Source of the DNA: Diphasiastrum complanatum
Lineage: Eukaryota; Streptophyta; Lycopodiopsida; Lycopodiales; Lycopodiaceae
DNA length: 64,000 nucleotides
Assembly (NCBI GenBank): GCA_029204225.1
Contig: CM055098.1
Span: forward strand, 53,520,054-53,584,053
Reading direction: 5' to 3'
The notes below the pieces were generated by a model. That model was not told the origin of the DNA. It made no database searches and saw nothing but the letters and a program-made list of their open reading frames with translations. The first letter of the stretch is position 1. Each line of letters starts with the position of its first letter. Positions 13,256 to 27,257 of this stretch are shown one piece after another. The translations under genes were made by a program, and so were the position numbers.

Positions 13256-13870
13256 TCATAACCCAATATGGGCATAACATTCTTCTCCCCTTGAACTGCT
13301 TATGTCCTTAGAAATGAAAATTAGAAAATCTTTTCTTTTCCAAGAGTCATTATCCTCAGTCCAACTTCCCCATCTGATCAAACACTTAAAAGTACTACGA
13401 TTTCTCAATTGTTTATATCTTTTCGGGACTACTTTTCTAGCTTCCAAATGTACACTAAACGATAGAACTTGTACTTGCCAATGGGCTAGATCCTTTTCAA
13501 ATCCCAGTGTATCACCTTCATATAAACTCAATTTCAATCAATGTACATAAAATGCGGTGAGTCATGGATTTGCCTTGAAGATCAAGTTCATAACCCAAAG
13601 ATACAACTTTTCTTATAATCCAAAATGGTCCATACTATCTAGTAGACAATTTATAATGCTTGCAAGTACCCAATACCCTAGAATCTTTTAAAATTCTAAG
13701 ATAAATCCAATCATCAATTTTAAAATCAATCGGAGTTTAGAATAATGTCTTGCCCAATTTTGAGCATTGTGAATACTCTCATGAGCTACTTGCAACATTT
13801 CTTGTATTTCATATAGTTGACAAAGCTCTTTTCACTCATGGAAAGGGGGCAAAGGCAAAGCAAAAAGCCC
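13256..13870 (-). pseudogene. Ty3/Gypsy integrase C-terminus with chromodomain-like tail
   Basis: Reading minus from about 13860, broken frames give EMLQVAHESIHNAQN, then KLSLYEGDTLGFEKDLAHW, then VVPKRYKQLRNRSTFKCLIRW followed by EDNDSWKRKDFL. This matches the end of a Ty3 integrase and its chromodomain-like segment. The same family is found at 37.5-38.4 and 43.8-44.2 kb, where the equivalent text is SRLKLSLHDGDTV and KQLRNRFISECLIRWKG. Many stops; an old fragment. Confidence 0.65.
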
Positions 13871-14059
13871 ATTTTAGAAAAAGGATGAGCTGAAAGTGAT
13901 GACCAACCATTAGTTTCATCACCCACTATCGGAAAGGAGGACATATCCAAGTTGTCATATTACTTTAATGGTAAAATAATGACACTTTGCATTTGAATGA
14001 CACGAGAAAAAAGGAATGTCATAAACAAGATAATCTTTCAAATGAAGGTGAGGAGAGTA

Positions 14060-14190
14060 ATCATGAAAATTCTCTCAAATGGAGACAGAGAGATGGCAAA
14101 GCATTTGCCTTAATCACTCTGAATATTAAAGACTCTCAAATCAGCCATATTTGAGTTGCTCAGAGCACTAAGGATGCATGGGACATTTCT
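14060..14190 (+). pseudogene. Copia gag fragment
   Basis: A short broken frame reads WRQRDGKAFALITLNIKDSQISHI then a stop and AQSTKDAWD, which is the Copia gag (UBN2) core pattern. The flanks add nothing firm, apart from a possible KFGHYVGN knuckle remnant near 14560. Confidence 0.4.
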
Positions 14191-14199
14191 TATCTAGTT

Positions 14200-16918
<2,719 letters not shown>

Positions 16919-16979
16919 TTTGTGGACAAGGACTCCCCTTGAGGTATCATTAATTTTTTCTTGTGATTGGAATTGGAAG

Positions 16980-18451
16980 TGCTTATTCTACTTTTTTAGA
17001 ATAGTTAAAGAAGCCTTTTCTCAATTGTTGGTGAAGAAAACTTATCTTCCTCATCCATATCGGGTAAGACTAGCAAGAAATTATTATAATGACGGAATGT
17101 TCAAAGTAGTTGGCCAACTACTTCATATAACTCAATTATACAAATCAGAATATGGTGAGCTCAATTACAACGATTGCAATAATATTTTCCTTGATATTGA
17201 AAATGTTCTAAAATACATTATTCGATTCTATAAACTAGACGAACAACAAGTAAATGTAAAGATCATTATAGTAATAAAATTGGATGAATCTGAAATTATC
17301 AAAGGTCAAAAGTTGGATCAAGTGAGTGTCACTTTGATGAAAAAATTAGATACAGATGATCGAACGTTTAGTGTTCAATCAAAAAATCACATATGGTGGT
17401 TGGCGGCATTCCAAGTTTTCTTTTCAATTTTTTATTTTAAGTATCATTATTAACATTGAATAAATTGCCATTTTTTGTTACCATGTCATGCATTACTTGA
17501 CTTTCATGGATATTTTCATGATCAAATTATGGCGAGATTATAAAGAGACATTTGGAGGGTGAGAAATTTACAGTCGAAAACCATGGAAGTTTTCAAATTC
17601 AATGGCACCTTGCAAGGGATTTGAAAACATTGAAATGTATGTATAATGTCTCTCATGGGGAAACGCCAAAACATCCATGTTTTTATTGCATGAAGGATTG
17701 CTACAATATAAATTTGGGACGACCAGAACACGAGAAGCAGAAGATCCAAATTTGAAAAGTGTGTTGTCAATTCCATTAAAAAATGTTAAAGGAAATGTCA
17801 TCATTGAAAGAAGTGAACTCTTCGGAAAAAAAGAAAATTTTTCTAATAAGCCATCAATTGGAGGTGCTAAAGCAAGAATATTCTTATCCAATCACACATT
17901 CAAAGAATCTAGTGTCAGATACGGAATTTGAAAAGAAATTGTTCAAGCCACATGAACACTGGAAGTCAAATGTGGAACAACTTACACATATTCATATGAA
18001 GATATGAGGACTTTGCAAAATCATTGCACAACATTTGTGAAATTTGTACGAGATTGGTGGGGAGAAGATCACGTTCACATTACATGGTACTAATCTATTT
18101 CATTATATGGTACTTATCTCATTCATGATTATGTTTTTTTCTACTGATGTTATTTATTTCAACTCTTGTTTGCAGCACATGTTTCTTCATCATGCAACTT
18201 ATTTTGCAAAGGAATATGGGAGCTTGAGTATCTGGTCATCACAAGGCATGGAAAAATCACATTGGCAAGCAAGAGAAGCATTTCAAAGAGCTACAAATAA
18301 TGGTGGACACAATTCAAAAAACAAATATTTAGCTCAACTTTTTCAGTGGGTTTATAGAAGAGCACAATTTAGATATCAAGCTAAAAATTCGCCAAATGTT
18401 ATGATTTTTTGTAAGGCATTCAAATTCATAACAAAAGAGAGATCCTTGTAA
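16980..18451 (+). pseudogene. Transposase-like protein, copy C
   Basis: The frame to about 17430 carries EELNYNDCNNIFLDIENVLKY-like text and IKLDESEIIKGQKLDQVSVTLM, matching copy B (LKLDESEIVKGQKMERVSITLM). After an intron or decay, 17560-17930 gives WHLARDLKTLKCMYNVSHG with HPCFYCMKDC, then SIGGAKARIFLSNH. The last exon (18176-18451, after acceptor ttgcag) is intact and reads SIWSSQGMEKSHWQAREAFQ and onward to a stop. From memory, animal and protist element proteins have a similar aspartate-bearing GDxxxL block, CxxC and QQGLEK block, which suggests an RNase-H-fold transposase; I cannot confirm the superfamily. Frameshifts occur in the middle. Confidence 0.65.
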
Positions 18452-18455
18452 TATA

Positions 18456-20027
18456 TCAATAATCTATCACAGAACATTGTTTGATTTTCATCATCATCCT
18501 CTTCAAGATTCAAACGGATGGTATTGTCATGAAGGAATAATTTTCTTTCATATGGATCCAAAAATTCTAAATTTTTCCTTTTGGTCATATCTACGTAACC
18601 CGAATAAAGGGCCATTGGAGATGATCTTTTTGTAGTATCATTGGGAGTATAACCCAATATTTCAATGGACAAATCTCTTTTCACAAAAACTATTTTATAT
18701 GTTCCTCTGGAGTAAGTATGGCCTCCTAAACTAGCAGATAATGACTTGATGGCCATAATGACAGTGGCATCATATGGATTAAAAGATCAATGATATATAC
18801 AAATCTTATTTTCTTGAAATTTTTCAGATAATGAGAAAGAGACATATCCTTTCTCCCATGTGATACACTTCGAAGGCCTCCATGTCTCATACAAAAGGCA
18901 CCTAGTTCAAGAGCATCATGTAAAAGAGTCAAGAAAATAAATTTAGCATGATAGATAACAAAACAACCTCAAACTTTAACATTTGTTTGAAAAAAAAAAA
19001 AACAACACAATATCAATACCAATATACTATCTACTTACCAGATCATTATCATCGTATCCAACGATGTCTTTTCTGCTAATGTCATGTCCTCCAATGGCCT
19101 CTACACTACTTGAGGGGATATATTGAATCTTGGAGGATATTGTTTTTGAAATTCCCAAAATTCCTCCTCAGTAGGCAAAGTTTTTTCATAGGCTTTCGAT
19201 TTTTCAATTATGGCCTTTAATGCCTCCTTGCCAGATTTTCAATTGTCATCTTTATCATAATCTATCTCACTTTCAAGATCATTATAAGTGTAATCAATAA
19301 TGTTAGAAAATGCTGATAAATGTTGTGCAAACATTGAGAGAATTTCATCCTCTCTCATATTCAAAACATCTTCTATATCGTTAAAAGAAATATAACTATC
19401 ATTATTTATAAAGTATACGAGAACATCGAGTAGAATTAATGGATTAATGGGAGTTGCAGTTGGAAGCGAGCCAGAGAGGATTATAGAATGAGGGAGAGTT
19501 TGCTCATAATCTGAAGCCATGGATGCTTCGGCTTCAATTCCTATATCAGTATCTACTTCATCTACATCATCTGGAGAAGATGTGGATGCTTCAATTATGG
19601 GAACAACAGAAGATTCAACAGACTCGTCATCTAGAGTTTCTATAGATATATAAAAGACAAATGCCATGCCTTTGATCAGAAGGCGACATTTTCTCTTGTG
19701 GATATCGCAATATATATTTCTCTTAAAATGTTCATGCAAGTTAGTGTACTTTCTATCACGTTTGTGCTTAGAGGATGGTTGAGAATGTACAAGGTCATGA
19801 AAATGAACGAAACAAAAACTATCTATATCTCTAACAACCGTAGTAATAATTTGAGAAATATTATCAATAAGAGAAATTAAATTATAATGATTCTCATAAA
19901 CTAGCTTATCGATATCAAAAGGTGCAAAAACAATAGTGGAAAAATACTCCAATTTCTCAGATGGAATGTCACTGCCATTCAAAAAATCTAGAAGTTTGTC
20001 GTATGAGAACCTTGAAGAACTAGCCAT
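18456..20027 (-). pseudogene. Element gene 1 (zinc-ribbon-like protein), copy C
   Basis: Starts at ATG 20027 with MASSSRFSYDKLLDFL. The first long frame (263 codons) holds a cysteine cluster CDIHKRKCRL, then an acidic region and a terminal YNDLESEIDYDKDD. It stops at 19239, but similarity to copy B continues (TEEEFWEFQKQ) to about 19046. A last exon (about 18920-18456) reads MAIKSLSASLGGH, then LHDNTIRLNLEEDDDE. The same start (MASSS), cysteine cluster and tail (REFLHDNT, DDE) are found in copy B. The putative last-exon acceptor lacks AG here. Function unknown. It is convergent with the transposase-like gene, the two stops lying only about 5 bases apart. Confidence 0.65.
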
Positions 20028-20787
20028 ATTGTACCTAATATCGGTTCAACGTGCGTGAATGATTCTGGTCGGGGCCCCACCCTTGAACAAGGCACGTGTT
20101 GATTCAATATTCAATTCTAAAGCTTCAACAAGGGCGTGCGCTAAATCGATATTACAGTTCTGCAAATCTACTATCGGTTCAGTGCACCCCATAGATGAAT
20201 GATCAGTTCAGATACTGATGACACATGTCAATTCGATATCGTAGTGGAAAAAGGATCTTGAAATCATGACAATATTAATTTTCCTGATATTTATGGCCTA
20301 TCTCAATCAGTCTCAGCCATACAAGACATGAATTGCAATCTGGGGCCTTAAATGTCATCTAATCATTGTACATGTACCTGGAATGTAATTATTGGTCCAT
20401 AATTAGTCTTTTCAATTAATCATGAGTGCTGACCCACAAACATTTATTAATGATTTGATTTTCAAGATTACAAAAGATTTCGAATTTGATGATCATCGTA
20501 TTCCATACCTCGATATCTACAATGTCCACGAGGGCAATCATTATGGATTATCGCCCTATATAAACACAAACATGATTGTAAAATTTTTTACTTTCAGCAT
20601 TTGATCAGCATGACATCAGTTCAGCGCACCCAACCCGATTGTGATATTTTTGTTCTACACTCCCACGCGTCCATTCGCTATCATCTATTTTTTGACTTTT
20701 CTGTCTGATATCGGTTCGGTGCGCCTGAACTACATTCGTAACTGGGGACCTTTCTACACGCATGTTGATTTGATATTGGGTCTGTGA
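20028..20787. promoter_or_regulatory. Spacer between gene 1 and H3-like gene with repeated TATCGGTTC motif (copy C)
   Basis: Divergent genes flank it. Four copies of a roughly 17-base motif, consensus TATCGGTTCRGYGCRCC, occur near 20038, 20172, 20614 and 20709, two towards each gene. Their position parallels the motif array of copy B at 33796-34454. I infer binding sites for an element-encoded or host protein. A short frame at 20422-20604 (MSADPQTFIND) has no recognisable match. Confidence 0.45.
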
Positions 20788-21240
20788 ATGGCCTTCATGA
20801 AGCAAACAACACAGATTGATCCTGGAAGTGTCCCAATGCAAGGAGGCTGCCAGGGAAATCTACCACTACTTTCTAGTCCAAGGGGCAGACCACATGATCT
20901 GCCATGGCTGAAGGATATCCGGAGGCTTCAGAAGACAAATAATCTTTTGATTCTGAAAGCTCACATCCAGATATCAATCAGACAGGTAACAAGAAGCCTC
21001 TCTCATGATGTGAGATGGAAAATCATGATAGTTGAAGCTCTGCACATAACTTATGAGGATTTCCAGGTGAAATTCTTTTTAGATTCTATTGTTGCAGCAG
21101 TTCATGCCAAGAGAGTGACTATTATGTCGAAGTATTTCACCATTGTGTTCAGGCTACGGAACACATATGGCAAATTTGTTGAGTACTTCAGACCAGTTCC
21201 ATCCTCTCCTTCAAAACCAGCTGTAGAAATTCAAAATTCT
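20788..21240 (+). pseudogene. Histone H3-like domain, copy C
   Basis: The ATG at 20788 opens a frame starting MAFMKQTTQ, which keeps K, Q and T at the same positions as the canonical H3 tail MARTKQTAR. Further on come KDIRRLQKTNNLLI (H3 alpha-N, compare EIRKYQ), a diverged alpha-1/alpha-2 and an almost perfect AAVHAKRVTIMSKYF (H3 has AIHAKRVTIMPKD). A proline-containing linker (PVPSSPSKPAVE) begins as in copies A and B, but the frame then closes and similarity is lost. This is the most diverged of the three H3-like copies. The frame is open, but the attached domain is missing, so I call it a pseudogene. Confidence 0.72.
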
Positions 21241-21562
21241 ATTCATTTTTTAATGATAATTCATTTAGGAATTATCTATATCACTTCTTGCACCCCCTAC
21301 ACTTGCATTTGTAACTTCTCCTAAATATGTACAGTATGAACAATTGAAAAATACACATCTTAAATCTCTAGGTCCTACATAGAGTTTTAAGATGACGAAG
21401 ACCAATATAGGTCTTCCTCTTAATAAATTAGATACATGTAAATTAGAAAATAAGGATAACATATTAGGCGACAATGTAGGAGCGGGGCCATTCAATATTG
21501 GATGGAGTTTTTTCAGACCCCAATTTTTATAGAAATTTCATTGTTTCCAATACACTTCATGG

Positions 21563-22129
21563 TTGCATTTGCTTTTTCTGATTTTAAAACCCTGCACGTT
21601 GGTATACTTAAATACGTTTCATGAAGTACATCAGTTGCTACGGTGCTGGGACTTGATGCGCCTGACCAGATGTAGAGAGCTAAGCGAAGATCATTTTCAT
21701 CTTGTCAACATGCTGAATAGCTTGTTGCCATCCCATCACAAGCTTTGTAGTTGATTGTGGAGGTGCATCACTAACACGGCTGTCCTCACTTCATACTTCT
21801 GTTTTAGCTTCTCAAACGCTTCATGGCCACTTTCGCAATCTTCAATCTGCATGAGGATTTTTTCATATATGGAGGATACGATGATCGCCATTGCGTGCTC
21901 ATCCTTCCTTATCCATTGCGCGCTCATCCTTCCTCATCCATTCTTCTCTATTTGAGTCTTCCTCTGGAGGCTTTCGTTTTGTGAGATTGGTCACTAGCCA
22001 TATCCCTTTACCTTTTAGAAGCGTTTTGATTTTAAACTTCCATACACAATAATTTGCACCAACAAGGTCTAAATAACTAACATACCCGAGACATGCCCTC
22101 AAGTATAGCATAACAAAACCAAAATCCAT
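21563..22129 (-). pseudogene. Copia gag fragment with a small internal duplication
   Basis: Minus-strand frames from 22129 read LVGANYCVWKFKIKTLLKGK, then EEWMRKDERAM, then AIIVSSIYEKILMQIEDCES and EKLKQKYEVRT. This is a standard Copia gag (UBN2) core. The segment encoding the WxRKDE block is tandemly duplicated (about 23 bases, near 21889-21935), which shifts the frame. No pol or LTR attached. Confidence 0.7.
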
Positions 22130-22223
22130 TATACAGGCTAATTTTCTACCAATATGGCTACTCGGCTAACCCAAGTAGCCGGCTACGGGATCAATGCTCG
22201 ACTGATATGACGATACATTAGAG

Positions 22224-22250
22224 GAGTTCTCAATATCAAAAAGACCCTTT
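22224..22250 (+). repeat. Left terminal inverted repeat, copy A
   Basis: Begins GAGTTCTCAATATCAAAA and ends in ACCCTTT. It is the exact reverse complement of 27689-27715. The same sequence starts copy B at 29232-29258. Confidence 0.85.
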
Positions 22251-22740
22251 AAGGAATGCCATGTAGGATATACAAAAATATCAAAATAAATAAAACAATA
22301 TCGTTTATTTGCTTGCCCACACCACTCCCAAGGCCTCCCCAACTCCCAATGATCTAACCACAGTGTCTATAGTCACAGTTAAGAACTGTTAACAGTTTGC
22401 AGTATAACTTGACTAAATTCAAAAATATTCCCTCCATTGGTTACGAAAAGGGCAATATTTTCACTCGATCTAGAATATGACCGCCATCCCCAAATTTGAA
22501 TCAGGAAAAATGCAAAATGTTTACATATGCATTCCTTCCACGAGAATGGAAATATGAGCGGCAACTATCTATTGAAATGAAAAAATGAGCGGCATTTCCA
22601 AATTTGAATCAAGCATACAAGCATGGAGATTGGATTGATTGTACATAGTATATAATATAATCAAAGATGAGTATTTTGTTTTGCTTCATAGAATCTGGTC
22701 ATAGTACTTTGATGCAACTGATTACTCTATTATTTTTTTG
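22251..22740. other. Non-coding leader of copy A, shared with copy B
   Basis: Nearly the same sequence lies at 29259-29739, at about 95 percent identity by eye. It probably holds the promoter and 5' UTR of the transposase-like gene; a TATA-like tatataatata occurs near 22650. Confidence 0.5.
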
Positions 22741-23953
22741 ATGATGACATTATATCATCTACATGTGGATATCCCTATTGATTTGGCACCTTTGTAGAGA
22801 AGAGGAGGCAAAGGAGTTCAAATATCCGCTGAAGATTGTTCTTGTTACAGGGCAGAAGGAAAGAAAAACGTGGATTTGTGGACAGATGGAACATTATATC
22901 CACAAGATCCAAGCACTTTGACACATCCCACATTCTCTTCAATAACTCATTTAGTTACATGGATATGCAATGGGCATAGTGGATTACTAGGATATTGTGA
23001 AAGATTCCAAAACCATGGAAAACAACTTTATATGAATAAAGTTCACTTTTTAGAAGGTGAGTTAATTTGGATATCCTCTTATTGTCAGAATAGAGATTGT
23101 CATCTCCAAAAGACGTTAGAAGAAAATGAACAACTTAAAAAAAATAATGAATTATTACAGAAGATAGCAATTGATATAAAATCAGAAATAGAGCAAATGC
23201 AATCAGTCTTACAGTCTATTCGTATTGAAAACTTACAATTATTAAAGGATGTAGATTTGGTAAAGAAGAAGGCTGAAAGTAAGAAGCGAAAGCGACAAAG
23301 TTGCAAGGATATTCAAACGCTTTCAAAAGGAGTTTATCGAAATAGAAGGATCTGTGCATTCAAGTAAGCATATTCTAAATTTTGTAAGTTTTTCAATGAC
23401 ATTTGGATTTAATTTTAGCTATGGTGATATTTAGTTAACTATCTGTTTCTTTTGCAGATCTGCATTAGTAGCTCCTCGGAATATTAAAGACAATGCTTCA
23501 CTAGGAATGTCATTGGGCACAATATTGACTTGCAAATCCACTAAGCGTATCATGATGAACAATAGGATTTCAAATGTAAAGTGTAAAATAGCAGAGTCTT
23601 TGATGGTGGACCTTTAAAATATTTTAGATAAGACTATAGTTCAGGGTGCTTGTGATTTTGCAGGTATTAGTAGGGAAGCATATGCAACAATACTTAAACT
23701 AATTAGAGAAGCTTTTAAGCAAGTTCAAATTAGAAAAGTCCCAATTCCTAGGACATATCACTTGAAGAAAGAGAGGGATACATTAAACATAGGTATGCAT
23801 AAGATCACTGGAACTCCATTTCATATTGAGGAGTTGTATGAAACTGATGGAAGATCGATATTCTATAATTCATCAAACAATTTATTTGTTGATCTAAATT
23901 ACTTGCTGAGATCCATCGTCACATTCTATGATATAACCTATGAAAGGTGTCCG
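22741..23953 (+). pseudogene. Transposase-like gene, 5' half only, copy A
   Basis: Exon 1 is 22741-23363 and exon 2 starts at 23458 (donor CAA|GTAAGC, acceptor TTTGCAG|). Exon 1 encodes DLWTDGTLYPQDPSTLTHP, then a long coiled coil (about 23095-23290: ENEQLKKNNELLQKIA and onward) and a basic end (KKRKRQSCKD). Exon 2 begins SALVAPRNIKDNASLGMS and runs to FYDITYE. Defects: TAG at 22795 and TAA at about 23617, both sense in copy B. The gene breaks off at about 23950 into the H3 region. Copy A preserves the full coiled coil that copy B has lost. Confidence 0.68.
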
Positions 23954-23973
23954 GTATCACATAGTTCACGCCC

Positions 23974-25689
23974 ATGGATAGGAGAAAGCAGACAAGGAGA
24001 GACTTCTTCTCTCCTAGCTCATCCTCATCCTAGACCTAGAACGCGCAACCGCAGCAGGTGGCTCTCTGAGATACGCAAGTATCAGAGGTCAACAGCTCTG
24101 TTGATCCCAAGAGCTTCATTCTACCGTGCTATCCTGAACATAACAAGAAATGATCTCGGACAACACGTTAGATTCACACCGAGTGCTCTTCAGTGTCTTC
24201 AAGAGGCTGCTGAAGATTATATTAGCCTTTTTTTTGAGGATTCTTTTTTGCTTGCCATCCATACCAAGAGGGTTACCATAATGCCCAAGGATTTTCAGCT
24301 TCTGATGAGAATGAGGGATAGGTACTGTAGGTTACATGTATCTCAGCCTGCTGCTCCTAGACCAACTCTTGTAGATAGGACTCATCTTCCTACGAAGCAG
24401 ACAGCCCCCAAGCGTGCTCCTAAGAAAGTGAAGCCTAACCCTTCAGATTCTGTGAAGCCTATCCCAGAATCCATTGTAGATAATGTTGTTGTTGATAATG
24501 CTGTAAATATAGCTACCTCTGTTTTGGATACTCCTATAATTGCTATGGATACTACACATCCACCTCCTCCTCCTCCTCCTCCTCCCAATTTCTATACATA
24601 TATAAATTCGGATGATTATCTTAAATTTGAGAAAGACATATCGGATGCTATAGATACAATTGGTACTCCTTTTTCTTTTAGAATAGATGAACTTGATTTT
24701 AGTATTAATTTTAGAGTTCTAGATTGTCTGGATCTCAAAGACAGACGGGATTCTATCAGTGATCCTGTGATAGAGTCCGGACTGACACTCTTGCAATTTG
24801 ACATTGCAAGAGATTCATCAAACAAGTTGTTGGTGCTGAGTAACTTTCTGCTCTAGGCCTTCAAGGAGAATAATGACACATGGTCACAGTGTCTGACAAG
24901 TGAATTCACACCAACAACAAAGCATCTGGTCATTCTTTATCATACCAAGTAAGATATATTAAGTGCTTTTTTCTGTTTTATGCATTACATTTTCAATTTA
25001 AATAGTTCTCAGAATTGCCGCTAAAGTACTTTCAATCTAATTTTGCAGTGGCCACTGGAGTTTAAACCTGATCTCTATTAAGAAAATTGTAAATAATATT
25101 ATTAAATGTTCTTGTGTCAAGATGAATTTGGCAAGAAATATGCATAAGGATGTAGATATATACATTCCATATCTAAGTAAATATATTCCTACAGATGTTC
25201 CCCATTCCGTGGACTGGCAGATCGTTAGCTTGGAGGTAAATTCTGTCTTTCTTAATAGCATTTTGAAATCAGTATTCTAATGAAATATTTTCAATCTAAT
25301 TCATTCTGTTTCATAATTGATTTCTTGTGTGCTGAATTATTTTGCAGTCACCCCAGCAAAATGATTCATTCAACTGTGGGTGGTACACATTGTACAATGC
25401 CAAGTTGTTTTTTGAGTGGTTCATCCTTCAACAAGATGTTGATATTTCTAAGGTAATAAATTTTGTTTATTCTTATTTTGAAATCATGATTAGTTTTCTA
25501 TCCCGGTGATGTTATTGGCCATTACTAATACATGAATGTTCTATTTTGCAGTTTACACTTCCTGAGTACACATCAAGCTAGGTGTACAGATTTAGACAAG
25601 AAATTATCCTGAGTATACTGGCTAGGGCAAGGCTTCAGCCTCCCATTATTGATGATGGTGCAAAGGATGATGTAGTTGTACTAAATTAA
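23974..25689 (+). pseudogene. Histone H3-like / Ulp1 (C48) SUMO-protease-like fusion gene, copy A
   Basis: Predicted exons 23974-24948, 25049-25235, 25348-25452 and 25552-25689, with GT/AG at every junction and matching phases. The tail starts MDRRKQTRRDFF; then, after about 26 bases missing relative to copy B, SEIRKYQRSTALLIPRASF, LQEAAEDY, AIHTKRVTIMPKDFQL: a full H3 histone fold. A KR-rich and polyproline linker follows, then a conserved block and the protease end. Joining exons 1 and 2 gives HTNGHWSL (catalytic His), and exon 3 begins SPQQNDSFNCGW (catalytic Gln and Cys). The Asp expected about 17 residues after His is not evident (KCSC stands there). In-frame stops at 24854 (CGG in copy B) and about 25579. 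Known: Ulp1-family enzymes process SUMO. Inferred: the live ancestor made an H3-SUMO-protease protein. Confidence 0.8.
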
Positions 25690-26012
25690 GATAGAAAAAA
25701 TATAGATAGCATAGAACAAAAATACATGTATAGACTTCATAGAAAAATATACATTGATATATCATATGTTGCTCCAGTTTATGAATTTGGGAGCACAAAA
25801 TACATGTATAGATGCCCAACTTGGGCTTTCATTTATTGAATGAAAGGGTGTATACACAGATTTTTACTAAAGTTTATTTGAAACTATTGTTCTCCCACAA
25901 TGGTGATTGTTGTAGGTAGATCTTTGTAGCACATTATCAGCTCCTGTCTTTTTCGCATCTGTGACATGGCAAATATTAGTGAATGTGCAATTGTAAATGA
26001 TGACATTTTCTA
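25690..26012. other. Spacer between convergent element genes
   Basis: AT-rich 3' UTR-like sequence between the stop of the fusion gene and the stop of gene 2. No further feature. Confidence 0.5.
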
Positions 26013-27257
26013 TTATTTTGTTCTATTTTGAAATGGCAATAAACATAAAGTACTTACGAGTCTTCCGTTGATGATAAATCTGAAATATGTTGGTAGATTG
26101 GTTTGTAATAGCATGAGTTCTGTTTTGATAAAATCAAGCTTCCAGTGCTCTTCCACCTCAACCATAGTCAAATATTCCTCATTGTAGATAATGCTTATCT
26201 CCATTCGGTTTGTGTGATCATTTAGTTCAAAGTCTTGATCCAGTGGTAGCCATGTACCTTCAATTTTCTTGTATCTCTGGTAGCTAAATGTGAGACTGAG
26301 CATTTGCTTTTCGATATGATAACGGAAGATCATTGAGGACTTTTTAATCCTGCATTCTATGTCATTATTTGTTTTACTATCCCAGCCTTGATCCATGAGA
26401 TCTGACAAAGTCTCATCTGATAAATCCTTGCAAACAAATAAAGTTGGTGTCCTACGAACACTAGCACTCGAGAAAAAATCAACAAATGTATGCAAATGAG
26501 ATAAACCAACTTAGGTGAACAATTTTCGAGCCTGTGCTTATCTTCATAGCATTTTTAATATCAATGAGTAGCTTGCATCTCAAGGATTCAGAAACAATGC
26601 TGTCAGGAGTAGGCCACTCATCACTTTGAAAACTAGGCAATGGAATTGCTTCGAGCTTGCCAAAACCTCCATTTGTTTGTGGCGTATATAAAGATTCATA
26701 AAAATAGATACCACAATCTACAAGTTCCTTTGGACTTCTTCCTCTGTATTGTAGCTTTCCAACATCAGAGTGAATCACATCTAATATTCCTGCAAGTGAT
26801 TGTGCGGGCTCCCATTCACTTATGCATGATGGATATGAATCTGAAAGAAAAAAACAATGTTGAAGCATTTAAATCATAATCTGAAGAGCATCAATAAAGG
26901 AAATCACCTATGATTGTTGTAGAGTGCATATGTTTTGATATACTTACAATTACATTTTTTATGATCATGATAATTGATATCATGTACTTTGATTTCTGAA
27001 TGCATATATACATGTTGCACTAAGAATTCTGATATCCATTGATCTCTCGGGGTAGTCTTAAACTCCAAAATTTTTGCTTTCCAATAAGATTTGTAAGTCA
27101 TTTTTGCTCTTTTCTTTTGTCAAAAATTGCCCTTTGATGATGGATGCAGCAATACCCATGAGTTCTTCGTATATTTTGTTGGCTTCCAGTTATCAGCTTC
27201 ATCTTTCTCATTGTAAAGAATCACAGAATCGATTGTAGATCTGGGTCTCCTCGCCAT
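26013..27257 (-). pseudogene. Element gene 2, unknown function, copy A
   Basis: Start ATG 27257 (MARRPRSTIDSVILYNEKDE). The first segment ends at TGA about 27117, next is 27107-26904 (YWKAKILEFKTTPRDQW, EFLVQHVYMHSEIKVHD), then, after a probable intron, 26868-26479 (GILDVIHSDVGKLQYRGRSP) and 26495-26013 (FVDFFSSASVRRTPTLFVCKDLS and LVSTLCLLPFQN at the end). Homologous to the remnant at 1-920. No domain recognised with confidence; the first 110 residues have the feel of a chromatin-reader fold, but that is a guess. It is transcribed inward from the right inverted repeat and convergent with the fusion gene. Stops and a frame change near 26480-26500 show it is dead. Confidence 0.6.

Larger units (their letters stand above)
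16950..21240 (+). mobile_element. Multi-gene histone-carrying element, copy C (both ends missing)
   Basis: Contains in order a transposase-like gene (+, 16980-18451), convergent gene 1 (-, 20027-18456), a spacer that could be a two-way promoter, and an H3-like domain (+, 20788-21240). This is the order seen in copy B at 29.2-35.6 kb, but protein identity between C and B is clearly lower than between A and B, so C is a different subfamily or an older copy. The left side is cut at the GA microsatellite, losing the coiled-coil exon and terminal repeat. The right side is lost inside the linker after the histone fold, so no Ulp1 part remains. Confidence 0.75.

Noticed and set aside
24382-24588. 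Minus-strand frame beginning with polyglycine
   Set aside because: Antisense of the polyproline linker of the H3-Ulp1 gene.
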